DNA of 7,331 nucleotides from an uncultured Methylococcaceae bacterium (GTDB taxonomy: Bacteria; Pseudomonadota; Gammaproteobacteria; Methylococcales; Methylomonadaceae), in NCBI GenBank assembly GCA_903839795.1, contig CAIMDR010000705.1, forward strand, positions 1 to 7,331, written 5' to 3'. The notes under the pieces are model-generated. The model had not been told where the DNA came from and did no database searches. It worked only from the letters and a program-made list of their open reading frames with translations. Shown here one piece after another: positions 1 through 7,224 of this stretch. Made by a program: the position numbers and the translations under genes. Position 1 is the first letter of the stretch. Each line of letters begins with the position of its first letter.

Positions 1-6
1 GTTTTT

Positions 7-30
7 CTTCGTGAACTTCGTGTCTTCGTG
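7..30. repeat. Three short direct repeats (CTTCGTG)
   Basis: The heptamer CTTCGTG occurs at 7-13, 16-22 and 24-30, separated by 2 and 1 bases. On the other strand this reads as repeated CACGAAG units, a type of short dispersed intergenic repeat I recall from many bacterial genomes (recollection, not a search). No gene lies over it. The rest of the stretch up to 276 is AT-rich leader for ppsA. It has a -10-like TATAAA at 251-256 but no convincing -35 partner, so I call no promoter. Confidence 0.5.
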
Positions 31-288
31 GTGAATTATTTTCTTTAAGTTGATGTGTATAGTGCACCCTACTAATCAATAAGTACTTTAAATATTATTT
101 GTTCCTTGCTCCCGTTTATAGAACTGTATATGATTTGTTCTTTATCCCTTCCCATATTAAAATCAAAACCCAATAATACACGCACACACCGCAGCGGAGT
201 ATGTATCAAACCAAACAGAGTTTTCCGCAAGTCAGTGTAACCGTGGAGCGTATAAATACACACGAGGAACTTCCTTAAGGAAAACGAA

Positions 289-2703
289 ATGACTAAGCAA
301 ACAAATTATATCCGTTGGTTTAATGAATTAACGCTAGACGATGTGCCTTTGGTAGGTGGAAAAAATGCCTCTTTGGGTGAAATGTACCGTGAATTAACGC
401 CCCAAGGTATTCAAATCCCCAACGGCTTTGCCGTGACCGCTGAAGCCTACCGTTATTTACTGGAACAAGCGGGAGCTTGGCAACAATTACATCAAGCTCT
501 GGATGACTTAAATCCTGAAGATGTCGGTGATCTTGCCAGGCGTGCGCTTAAAGCCCGAGAAATTATCTATGCGGCCCCATTCCCCGCTGACCTTGAAGAC
601 CAAATACTAAAAGCCTACGCAAAACTGCACCTACAATACGGTGACACTATGAGCGTGGCGGTACGCAGCTCCGCTACCGCCGAAGATTTACCGACCGCCA
701 GCTTTGCCGGGCAACAAGATACCTTTCTTAATATACGCGGCGAACTAGCATTACTGGAAGCCTGTAAACGCTGTTTTGCCAGTTTATTTACTGACAGGGC
801 CATCCATTACCGCGTTGATCAGGGCTTTGATCATTTCAAATTGGCCTTATCGATAGGCATCATGAAAATGGTGCGCTCTGATTTAAATGCCAGCGGTGTT
901 ATGTTTTCTCTGGATACGGAATCCGGTTTTAGCGATGTGGTTTTTATTACCGGTGCTTACGGTCTAGGTGAAAATGTCGTGCAAGGCGCCGTTGATCCGG
1001 ATGAATTTTATGTCCACAAACCGACTTTTGAGCAAGGACATCGTGCGGTATTAAAACGGACCTTGGGTTCCAAAAAAATAAAAATGATTTATAGCGAGGG
1101 TCGCACGCGTGAACCCACCCGTAACATTGTTACTTCCGCTACCGAACGTAACCATTTTTGCCTGACCGATCAGGATGTTTTAACCCTGGCCGATTATGCC
1201 ATTAAAATAGAAAAGCATTACAGCGCCAAAGCAAGGCAAGCTAAACCGATGGATATGGAATGGGCAAAAGACGGACTTGACGGCATTTTGTATATTGTTC
1301 AAGCACGGCCAGAAACAGTCGTATCCCAATTAAGCGGGATGATCTTGGAACAATATGTACTTAAAAGCCAAGCCACTCCCGTGGTTACCGGACATTCAGT
1401 CGGCAGTAAAATTGCTACCGGTAACGCCCGTATTATTGAGAACGTAAGTCAATTGGGAAGCTTTAAAGCCGGTGATGTACTGGTCGCCGACATCACCACG
1501 CCGGATTGGGAGCCGGTGATGAAAATTGCGTCAGCCATCGTCACCAATCGGGGTGGTCGCACCTGCCATGCCGCCATTATCTCAAGGGAATTGGGCGTTC
1601 CGGCGGTCGTCGGTTGTGATAATGCCACGACAACGCTAAAAAACAATTCACCCGTCACAGTGTCTTGCGCGGAAGGCGATAATGGCAAAGTCTATGACGG
1701 CATCCTTGATTTTGAAATACAGACCACTGACCTGGCCGGCTTGAAACGCCCAAAAACAAAAATCATGCTCAATCTTGGCAATCCGGAACTGGCCTTTAAA
1801 ACCAGCTTTTTGCCCAATGACGGCGTGGGTTTGGCGCGTATGGAATTTATTATTACCGAATACATCAAAGCACACCCCATGGCCTTAATACACCCCGAGC
1901 GTGTTCAAGATGCCAACGAACGAGAACAACTAAACGAGTTGACGCGCCACCACGAAAAACCCGAAGACTTCTTTATCCAACGCCTGTCGGAAGGCGTGGG
2001 CACCATTGCCGCTGCCTTTTATCCAAAACCCGTCGTGGTAAGAATGTCCGATTTTAAAACCAATGAATACGCCACCTTATTGGGTGGACGCTGGTTTGAA
2101 TTTAATGAACCCAACCCGATGATCGGTTTTCGCGGTGCCTCCCGTTACACCCATCCGGCTTACGCAGAAGGCTTTGCGCTCGAATGCGCAGCCATGAAAC
2201 GGGTACGCGACGACATGGGTCTGACTAATGTTATCCTGATGATTCCGTTTTGCCGCCGTGTAAATGAAGCCAAAAAGGTACTTGAGTACATGGCGCAACT
2301 GGGTTTAACGCGCGGAGAAAATGGCCTGGAAATTTATGTGATGTGCGAGATTCCCAATAACGTCATCTCGATCGATGCCTTTTCCCAACATTTTGACGGC
2401 TTTTCCATCGGCTCCAATGACCTGACCCAACTGACGTTAGGCGTAGACCGTGATTCCGCCATCATCGCCGAAGACTTTGACGAACGCGATCCCGGCGTTA
2501 AAGAAATGATCCGGCTGGCCGTAGAAGGCTCAAAACGCAACGGCAAACATTGCGGCTTGTGCGGCCAAGCGCCGTCGGATTATCCGGAAATGGCAGAATT
2601 TCTGGTAGAAATCGGTATCGGCTCCATGAGTTTGAATCCCGATACCGTGTTACAGACTACCCAGTTGGTGCTGGAAACTGAAAAGCGGTTAGGTAGAACT
2701 TAA
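289..2703 (+). CDS. ppsA: Phosphoenolpyruvate synthase (pyruvate, water dikinase)
   Basis: This cytoplasmic enzyme converts pyruvate, ATP and water to phosphoenolpyruvate, AMP and phosphate, the entry step of gluconeogenesis from C3 compounds. The 804 residues are close to the 792 of the E. coli enzyme. The N-terminal ATP-grasp nucleotide-binding domain spans about residues 15-350, with GGKNASLGE at 23-31 and SSATAEDLP at 127-135. The phosphohistidine swivel domain is at about 390-470, with the catalytic His427 in GGRTCHAA. The C-terminal TIM-barrel pyruvate/PEP domain is at about 485-800, with LARME around Arg517, GSNDLTQ at 708-714, and the GLCGQ motif near the end whose Cys758 is the expected acid/base residue. 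The ATG is set by a Shine-Dalgarno AAGGA at 277-281 with a 7-base spacer. All expected motifs are present and the frame is intact. No ppsR regulator gene is in view, and the gene appears to stand alone. Confidence 0.97.
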   Translation: MTKQTNYIRWFNELTLDDVPLVGGKNASLGEMYRELTPQGIQIPNGFAVTAEAYRYLLEQAGAWQQLHQALDDLNPEDVGDLARRALKAREIIYAAPFPADLEDQILKAYAKLHLQYGDTMSVAVRSSATAEDLPTASFAGQQDTFLNIRGELALLEACKRCFASLFTDRAIHYRVDQGFDHFKLALSIGIMKMVRSDLNASGVMFSLDTESGFSDVVFITGAYGLGENVVQGAVDPDEFYVHKPTFEQGHRAVLKRTLGSKKIKMIYSEGRTREPTRNIVTSATERNHFCLTDQDVLTLADYAIKIEKHYSAKARQAKPMDMEWAKDGLDGILYIVQARPETVVSQLSGMILEQYVLKSQATPVVTGHSVGSKIATGNARIIENVSQLGSFKAGDVLVADITTPDWEPVMKIASAIVTNRGGRTCHAAIISRELGVPAVVGCDNATTTLKNNSPVTVSCAEGDNGKVYDGILDFEIQTTDLAGLKRPKTKIMLNLGNPELAFKTSFLPNDGVGLARMEFIITEYIKAHPMALIHPERVQDANEREQLNELTRHHEKPEDFFIQRLSEGVGTIAAAFYPKPVVVRMSDFKTNEYATLLGGRWFEFNEPNPMIGFRGASRYTHPAYAEGFALECAAMKRVRDDMGLTNVILMIPFCRRVNEAKKVLEYMAQLGLTRGENGLEIYVMCEIPNNVISIDAFSQHFDGFSIGSNDLTQLTLGVDRDSAIIAEDFDERDPGVKEMIRLAVEGSKRNGKHCGLCGQAPSDYPEMAEFLVEIGIGSMSLNPDTVLQTTQLVLETEKRLGRT

Positions 2704-2715
2704 GTGGAATAAAAA

Positions 2716-2813
2716 GTAGGATAGGTAAAGCAACGCGACTTGCAAAGCACGAAGTGAAACCCATCGCATAAGCGATTAAATAGGATGGGTTTCGGCTATC
2801 CTACCCATCCTAC
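2716..2813. repeat. Nested inverted-repeat element (MITE/REP-like)
   Basis: The outer arms are GTAGGATAGGT at 2716-2726 and ACCCATCCTAC at 2803-2813, complementary at 10 of 11 positions. A perfect 10-base pair of inner arms, GAAACCCATC at 2756-2765 and GATGGGTTTC at 2784-2793, encloses a smaller hairpin ATCGC-ATAA-GCGAT at 2763-2776. The right end also carries a tandem ATCCTACCC/ATCCTAC. The transcript would fold into a branched structure directly after ppsA. It resembles the dispersed 'GTAGGATGGGT' repeats common in proteobacterial intergenic DNA, which are non-autonomous and encode nothing. It could help end ppsA transcription, but it has no T run, so I do not call it an intrinsic terminator. 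Confidence 0.7.
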
Positions 2814-3002
2814 GCGCTGCATTATAGGGCAATCGGTCATAATTGATGCAAAATACCTGCTGATAGCGTCAGTAAAATTTTTCTGATTTATTAGATGTTA
2901 TTCAGCATAAAAAACAGATATTACAAGTTATTTCTGTTATCTTACTTATTACCAATATAAAACGTTAAAGCCCGTTAATAAATTATTCGGAATCCACGCA
3001 AA
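2814..3002. other. AT-rich intergenic stretch, nothing identified
   Basis: This is AT-rich DNA between the repeat element and the SLATT remnant. I see no ORF, RNA gene or convincing promoter. A 6-base inverted pair AACAGA/TCTGTT lies near 2910-2940, but it is too short to call as an operator. Presumably the stretch held the promoter of the now broken downstream gene. Confidence 0.5.
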
Positions 3003-3442
3003 ATGTCGAACTCTCTGCCAAAAGTCGAAGCCTTTCTATCAGACCTAAAAGAACAGCACTTATTTAAAGATGAAAAGACTCAGGGCAGTGTTCTTTGTAT
3101 ATTACTTTCTATCAAACGCGAGCAGCTAACCGGCGTAAAGCCTTTCGCGCAACCGGGTTTATCCTTCTGTTCTTAAGCATTAGCCTGCCTTTTATCATCC
3201 AGTTATGCCTAACGGATCTTCAGCCGCAAGTGGCATCAGGGATTGCCTGGCTTATCGCCCTGGTCGCGGCAGCCAGCTCTTTTTTTAATTGGCAGAAGAC
3301 TTGGCAACTCTTTACACAAACACAACTGACATTGCAGTTTGCGCTCACAGAGTGAAAGTTAAGCTTCTTTGTTAATGCCATGTTTGCCAATCCGGCAGCT
3401 GTTCACCAGATCAGGCTGACAATTCAACATTCAACAAAATAA
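3003..3442 (+). pseudogene. Degenerate SLATT/DUF4231-type two-helix membrane protein
   Basis: An ATG at 3003 opens a 57-codon frame (to TAA 3174-3176) whose start MSNSLPKVEAFLSDL is protein-like. The reading then makes sense in another frame, open from 3074 to TGA 3353-3355. That second frame holds a basic segment (TRAANRRKAFR), a hydrophobic helix (GFILLFLSISLPFIIQ), a short linker, a second helix (IAWLIALVAAASSFF) and a NWQKTW...LTLQFALTE tail. Basic patch, helix, short turn, helix, then a soluble tail is the SLATT/DUF4231 plan. SLATT proteins are predicted pore-forming effectors in bacterial conflict systems. The frame change must lie within 3074-3176, probably near 3085-3110. The tail ends where a Trp codon is usual (TGA for TGG). 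Reading through to TAA 3440-3442 gives a further NPAAVHQIRLTIQ-like stretch that may be an eroded C-terminus. A sequencing error could explain the frameshift but hardly also the early stop. The SLATT assignment rests on pattern, not alignment. Confidence 0.6.
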
Positions 3443-3452
3443 GGTTTAAAAC

Positions 3453-6386
3453 ATGGCTCCAGGTGAAAAGCACCAAAATTCAACGAGTGAAGGCTCAACT
3501 CGCCATCAATTTCGGATATTCCTGGCCTCCCCGGGTGATGTGCCTTTCGAACGGGAGTTGGCACGCGAAGCCATCACCCACATCAGTAACGAACGGCGCT
3601 TTCGCGATCGACTCAATATTCAAATTGTCGCCTGGGATCAACCCGGTGCTGCGGTGGCAATGGAGGCGGGCTTAACCCCACAAGCCGCTATTGCCCAAGG
3701 CTTACCTAAGCCTGAAGACTGTGATCTGGCCGTTATTATTTTGTGGTCGCGTATAGGGACTCAACTACCTAAAGATTTTGATATGAAGCCGGATGGTACA
3801 GCGTATTTATCGGGTACTGAATGGGAATGTGTTAATGCGCTTAATGCCTTTAAGAGCAACGGTAAGCCCATCGTTTGGGTTTATCGCCGTCCGGGAGCGC
3901 CTCAATTCGCTATCGATGATCCAGAATTAACCATCAAATCTGAGCAATGGCGTAGACTGCAAAACTTCTTTGCTGCCTTTACAAATGCTGAGGGTGTCTT
4001 AGTCGGTGGCATCAATTTTTATGAAACCCCGGATGGCTTTAGGCAACAATTCGAGTATCACCTTCGTGACCGCTTGGATAAGTTCCTAGAAACCTTGCCA
4101 ATAGCCAACGCCTCTCCATCGGTTGAACAACAAGCATTAGTGATTTCATCTCGCTGGACAGAAACGCCCTATCCTGGTTTGGAAGCTTTTACGCCGGAAC
4201 AGGCGCCGATCTATTTTGGCAGGGGGCGGGAAGTTGATCAATTACTACAACAATTTGCCGATACTCAAACGCGGTTTGTAGCCGTGGTGGGTGTGTCCGG
4301 TTCTGGCAAATCGTCGCTTGTAAAAGCCGGGCTTTTGCCTCGCTTGCGCAGCGGTATTATCGGCAACGCCCCGTGGATAGATTTAATTATCAAGCCCGGC
4401 GAACGGGGCGATAACCCCTACCTGGCTTTAGCCTTCGCACTTAAAACCGCACTTAATCTTAAAGGTAAAACCGAAAGTGATATAGCAAACGCAATGCAGG
4501 CAGATGCCACGGTGGCTCAACACTATTTAACGGACTTGCTGGCTAAAGACCCGCAGCTTGGCGAATTGCTGATAGTCATTGATCAATTTGAAGAACTGTT
4601 TACCCAATGCAAGGACGAGTATCGCCTGGACTTTCTGGGTTTGCTAAACGCTTGGGTATCTTGGCCGCGCTTAAGGGTTATTGCCACCTTGCGGGCTGAT
4701 TTTTATGCGCGCGCTATTGAAGAACCCCAGTTGGCTAATTTACTGCGCCCGACGGGAACCTTTCCACTCGACCCGCCGAGCATAAACGCTATTTATCAGA
4801 TGATTATCAGGCCCGCCGAAGCCGCCGGCGTGGAACTGGAAGAGGGCTTGCCGCAACGTCTGCTTGATGATGCCGGTAACGGCCCCGGTAGCTTGGCTAT
4901 CATTGCCTTTACACTCAACCAACTCTATGAAAAAGAACAACAAAAGCCACAGCCCGTACAGACTATTAGCATCGCTGATTACGACACTTTTGGCGGTGTT
5001 AAAGGCACTATTCAGACCTGTGCGGAAGCGGCTTTTAAGGGGTTAAAAATCGACCTGGAGAGGGTTTTACCGACCTTGTTTACCCTTTTGGTTGAAGTCA
5101 ACGAAAAAGAAATCGCCACCCGTCGTCGGGCCGCCCAAACTCAATTGCGGGGTGATGTAAAAACCCTGGCTGACAGACTGATAACGGCCAGATTATTGGT
5201 CAGTAGTGATGACAAAGAGCCGATGATAGAGGTCGCTCATGAAGCGGTGCTTACCGGTTGGCAGCGCCTGGATAAATGGATACATGACCATGCGACCGCG
5301 CTGCTCGCCCGCCGTGATCTGGAACAGGCCGCCAACGAGTGGGATAAATCAGGCTATCAAAGCAGCGCCCTACGCGCAGGCAGTTTGTTACAACGCTATT
5401 TGACCGCCGCTGCCCCTCGCTCCAAGATAGCGGATAACTATTTGACGGCCTGCCAACGTCGCCAAACAACGTCTCTCATGGGTTATGGCATGTTGGGCTT
5501 AGTTGTTATTAGTGTACTGGGCATTTTCATTGCTACCAGTAACACCGATTATGGGCAAGCCCTGGCAACTAGAGCCCTGTTTGTACAATGGGGTCTCTTG
5601 CCGGTAACGAAGCCGATCATGCTGCTTATCCCCGCCGGTGAATTTAAGATGGGTGATCTATCTGGCAAAGGCTTACCGAATGAAAGCCCCAGCCATAGTG
5701 TTACATTGACAAACGCCTTTGAGATGGGGCAATTTGAAGTCACCTTCGATGAATACGACTTGTTTGCCGCCGCCACCGGACGCAAAAAACCAAGCGATCA
5801 AGGCTGGGGGCGGGGCGATAAGCCGGTCATTAACGTGAGCTGGGACGAGGCTGTGGCCTATGCACAATGGCTTTCTGAACAGACGGGCAAGAAGTATCGT
5901 CTGCCATCCGAAGCCGAATGGGAATATGCCGCCAGAGCGACCACCGTCTCAGACCGTTATTGGTCGGAAGAAACTAAAAGTGGCAAAGACGATCCTGCCT
6001 GTCGCTATGCCAATGTCCTTGATAAGGGTCATGCTGAAAAGCTTAAGCAGGCGGGGTACGGCGTGCGTTCGGAGCCATTTGATTGCGATGATCGCTTCAT
6101 GTTTACGGCATCGGTAGCAGAATCAAAGCAACTAACCCCCAATCCCTGGCAACTGTTTAATATGCTGGGGAATGTCTGGGAATGGACTCAGGATTGCTAC
6201 GTTGACAGCTATAAGGACACGCCAAGAAATGGTTTGGCACAAGAAATGCTTGGTTGTTCTCTCCGTGTGTTGCGAGGTGGTTCCTGGAATAGTGAACCAC
6301 AGGACGTGCGTTCGGCCTACCGCGACTGGGACTCGCCCGATACCCGCCTCAACTACTTCGGTTTTCGGCTCGCCAGGACACTTTAA
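3453..6386 (+). CDS. DUF4062 - nSTAND1 NTPase - TM - FGE-like protein (DGR target)
   Basis: This is a 977-residue signalling NTPase of the STAND class, probably a conflict or self/non-self sensor (inference). Residues 19-~215 form DUF4062, starting FRIFLASPGDVPFERE, a Rossmann-like module often found in front of STAND/NACHT NTPases. The nSTAND1 NTPase begins at about 234 (PYPGLEAF...FGR). Walker A GVSGSGKS is at 280-287 and Walker B LLIVIDQFEE at 372-381 (Asp377). The helical/winged part runs to about 665 and includes EVAHEAVLTGWQRL. A single hydrophobic helix lies at 676-695, with Arg/Lys before it, suggesting an inside N-terminus and an outside C-terminus. Residues 723-977 form an FGE-sulfatase-like domain (MLLIPAGEFKMG, RLPSEAEWEYAAR, NMLGNVWEWT, VLRGGSW, FGFRLA). 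The two FGE catalytic cysteines are absent (aligned positions Ser947 and Val952). There are no WD40 or TPR repeats, so the FGE-like domain is the likely sensor. The start is supported by TAAGG at 3440-3444. avd follows directly, which marks this as the retroelement's variable protein. Confidence 0.9.
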   Translation: MAPGEKHQNSTSEGSTRHQFRIFLASPGDVPFERELAREAITHISNERRFRDRLNIQIVAWDQPGAAVAMEAGLTPQAAIAQGLPKPEDCDLAVIILWSRIGTQLPKDFDMKPDGTAYLSGTEWECVNALNAFKSNGKPIVWVYRRPGAPQFAIDDPELTIKSEQWRRLQNFFAAFTNAEGVLVGGINFYETPDGFRQQFEYHLRDRLDKFLETLPIANASPSVEQQALVISSRWTETPYPGLEAFTPEQAPIYFGRGREVDQLLQQFADTQTRFVAVVGVSGSGKSSLVKAGLLPRLRSGIIGNAPWIDLIIKPGERGDNPYLALAFALKTALNLKGKTESDIANAMQADATVAQHYLTDLLAKDPQLGELLIVIDQFEELFTQCKDEYRLDFLGLLNAWVSWPRLRVIATLRADFYARAIEEPQLANLLRPTGTFPLDPPSINAIYQMIIRPAEAAGVELEEGLPQRLLDDAGNGPGSLAIIAFTLNQLYEKEQQKPQPVQTISIADYDTFGGVKGTIQTCAEAAFKGLKIDLERVLPTLFTLLVEVNEKEIATRRRAAQTQLRGDVKTLADRLITARLLVSSDDKEPMIEVAHEAVLTGWQRLDKWIHDHATALLARRDLEQAANEWDKSGYQSSALRAGSLLQRYLTAAAPRSKIADNYLTACQRRQTTSLMGYGMLGLVVISVLGIFIATSNTDYGQALATRALFVQWGLLPVTKPIMLLIPAGEFKMGDLSGKGLPNESPSHSVTLTNAFEMGQFEVTFDEYDLFAAATGRKKPSDQGWGRGDKPVINVSWDEAVAYAQWLSEQTGKKYRLPSEAEWEYAARATTVSDRYWSEETKSGKDDPACRYANVLDKGHAEKLKQAGYGVRSEPFDCDDRFMFTASVAESKQLTPNPWQLFNMLGNVWEWTQDCYVDSYKDTPRNGLAQEMLGCSLRVLRGGSWNSEPQDVRSAYRDWDSPDTRLNYFGFRLARTL
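6261..6380 (+). other. Predicted DGR variable region (VR), 3' end of target gene
   Basis: The last ~40 codons of the FGE-like domain run from VLRGGSW to FGFRLA. DGRs overwrite this end of C-type-lectin-fold targets with adenine-mutagenised copies of a template repeat. Between residues 956 and 969 the codons TAC, GAC, GAC, ACC, CTC, AAC, TAC and TTC are all NNC, as expected from AAC (or ATC) template codons randomised at adenines. They alternate with codons that look fixed (CGC, CCC). Likely variable residues are 946-948, 951, 956, 958-961, 963, 964 and 966-969. The C/G-containing end at 6357-6380 would be the homing-initiation (IMH) part. The boundaries are estimates because no template repeat is visible to align. 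Confidence 0.65.
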
Positions 6387-6419
6387 CTTTTTTCTTTTTG
6401 CTTTTTCCCTTTTGGGGGT

Positions 6420-6451
6420 ATGGGGGCAGCGCCCCCATCGAAAATTTTTTT
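6420..6451 (+). terminator. GC hairpin plus T run between VR and avd
   Basis: ATGGGGGC at 6420-6427 pairs perfectly with GCCCCCAT at 6431-6438 around the 3-base loop AGC, followed by CGAAAA and seven T (6445-6451). This has the form of a Rho-independent terminator, 33 bases after the stop codon of the STAND gene. A second role is possible: some DGRs carry a hairpin/cruciform just downstream of the VR that enhances homing, and this lies in that place. A T/C-rich tract (6384-6413) separates it from the VR. The T run abuts the avd start, so avd may be weakly transcribed or read through from upstream. Confidence 0.65.
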
Positions 6452-6453
6452 AA

Positions 6454-6804
6454 ATGACTCAAAATACTCTGCCCAAAGCGGTTCAGGACTGCCACAATCT
6501 GTTGACCTGGCTGATACCTTTACTGGATAATTTCCCCAGAAACCGACGGTTTACGCTCGGTGAGCGACTGGAATCCGGTTTGCTTGAAATACTCGAATGT
6601 TTGGTTGAAGCGGCCTATGTTAAAAATAAGCGCGACCTGTTAAAACGCGCAAACAACCGTCTGGCGGTCATCCGGCATCTATGGAGAATGGCGTATGAGT
6701 TGCAAACTATCCCTGCCAAGCGTTACGAACATGGCGCCAGACTGTTAGAAGAACTAGGTAAGCAAGTCGGCGGCTGGTTAAAAAGTGTTGAAACTCCTCA
6801 ATAA
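6454..6804 (+). CDS. avd: DGR accessory protein Avd (four-helix bundle)
   Basis: This is a 116-residue, mostly helical, Arg/Lys-rich protein. It matches the Avd/S23-like four-helix-bundle pattern: an N-terminal helix with LLTWLIPLLDNFPRNRRFTLGERL, then ILECLVEAAYVKNK, then NNRLAVIRHLWRMAYEL, and a final helix with YEHGARLLEELGKQVGGWL. The PRNRRFTLGERLE signature is typical. The founding phage BPP-1 Avd (about 128 residues) forms a pentamer that binds the DGR reverse transcriptase and the template RNA, and it is required for mutagenic cDNA synthesis. The present protein is complete and of similar length. It lies 67 bases after the target gene and 12 bases before the reverse transcriptase. No Shine-Dalgarno is visible before the ATG, where the sequence is an A/T run, so translation may be weak or coupled. 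A general four-helix-bundle protein of the 23S intervening-sequence type is the only alternative, and the context argues against it. Confidence 0.88.
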   Translation: MTQNTLPKAVQDCHNLLTWLIPLLDNFPRNRRFTLGERLESGLLEILECLVEAAYVKNKRDLLKRANNRLAVIRHLWRMAYELQTIPAKRYEHGARLLEELGKQVGGWLKSVETPQ

Positions 6805-6816
6805 AATCCTCAAACC

Positions 6817-7224
6817 ATGAAACGCTTGGGTAGAATTTGGCCTGATGTCACTTGCTTTGATAATCTGCTCAGTGCTTACCGCAAGGCTCGCAAAGGTAAA
6901 CAGTCAAAACCGGCTGTCGCTGAATTTACACTAAATTTAGAAAGCGAGCTGCTCAGCTTGCAGCAAGACCTCATCGATTTCAGTTATCAACCCGGCCCTT
7001 ATCGGCTATTTACCATTTACGAGCGTAAAAAACGTCAGATTGCTGCTGCCCCGTTTCGGGATCGTGTGGTTCATCATGCGTTAATGAATGTCATTGAACC
7101 CGCCATTGATCGCCGCTTCATTTTCGACAGTTACGCTTGTCGTCAAGGTAAAGGCGTACATGCTGCGGTAAATCGCTATCAAGAATGGTCAAACCGACAT
7201 TCCGCACCCCATAAGAATTTTTAG
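6817..7224 (+). pseudogene. DGR-type reverse transcriptase, N-terminal third only
   Basis: The 135-residue frame starts like DGR and group-II-like reverse transcriptases: WPDVTCFDNLLSAYRKA at 8-24, YQPGPYRLFTIYERKKR at 57-73, then the RT1 motif QIAAAPFRDRVVHHAL at 74-89, IEPAIDRRFIFDSYA at 93-107 and the RQGKGVHAAV loop at 109-118. Family similarity stops after RYQEWSNRH (residue 128). The remaining SAPHKNF and stop are unlike the expected catalytic block, and neither alternative plus-strand frame resumes it before the window end. The motif A aspartate and the YxDD box are therefore missing, so this product cannot copy RNA. Full-length relatives are roughly 330-400 residues. It begins 12 bases after avd with no clear Shine-Dalgarno, probably in the same operon. 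Either an insertion or rearrangement at about 7200 cut the gene, or a contig end or misassembly mimics this. Confidence 0.8.

Noticed and set aside
251..256. TATAAA as the ppsA promoter -10 box
   Set aside because: No reasonable -35 hexamer at 16-18 bases upstream, so the match is not better than chance in this AT-rich leader.
72..263. Minus-strand 63-codon frame upstream of ppsA
   Set aside because: No Shine-Dalgarno, low-complexity composition with no recognisable motif, and it lies in AT-rich leader DNA where such frames arise by chance.
2130..2145. Short similarity to the VR end (ATCGGTTTTCGCGG) inside ppsA, considered as a template repeat
   Set aside because: Only about ten bases match, in the conserved ppsA frame, with no extension on either side.
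5860..6117. Plus-strand 85-codon frame inside the FGE-like domain
   Set aside because: It overlaps a conserved domain in another frame and has no start signal or family resemblance; it is a shadow of the real gene.
6805..6816. Template repeat between avd and RT, a common position in DGRs
   Set aside because: The gap is only 12 bases, far too short for a template of ~100 bases.
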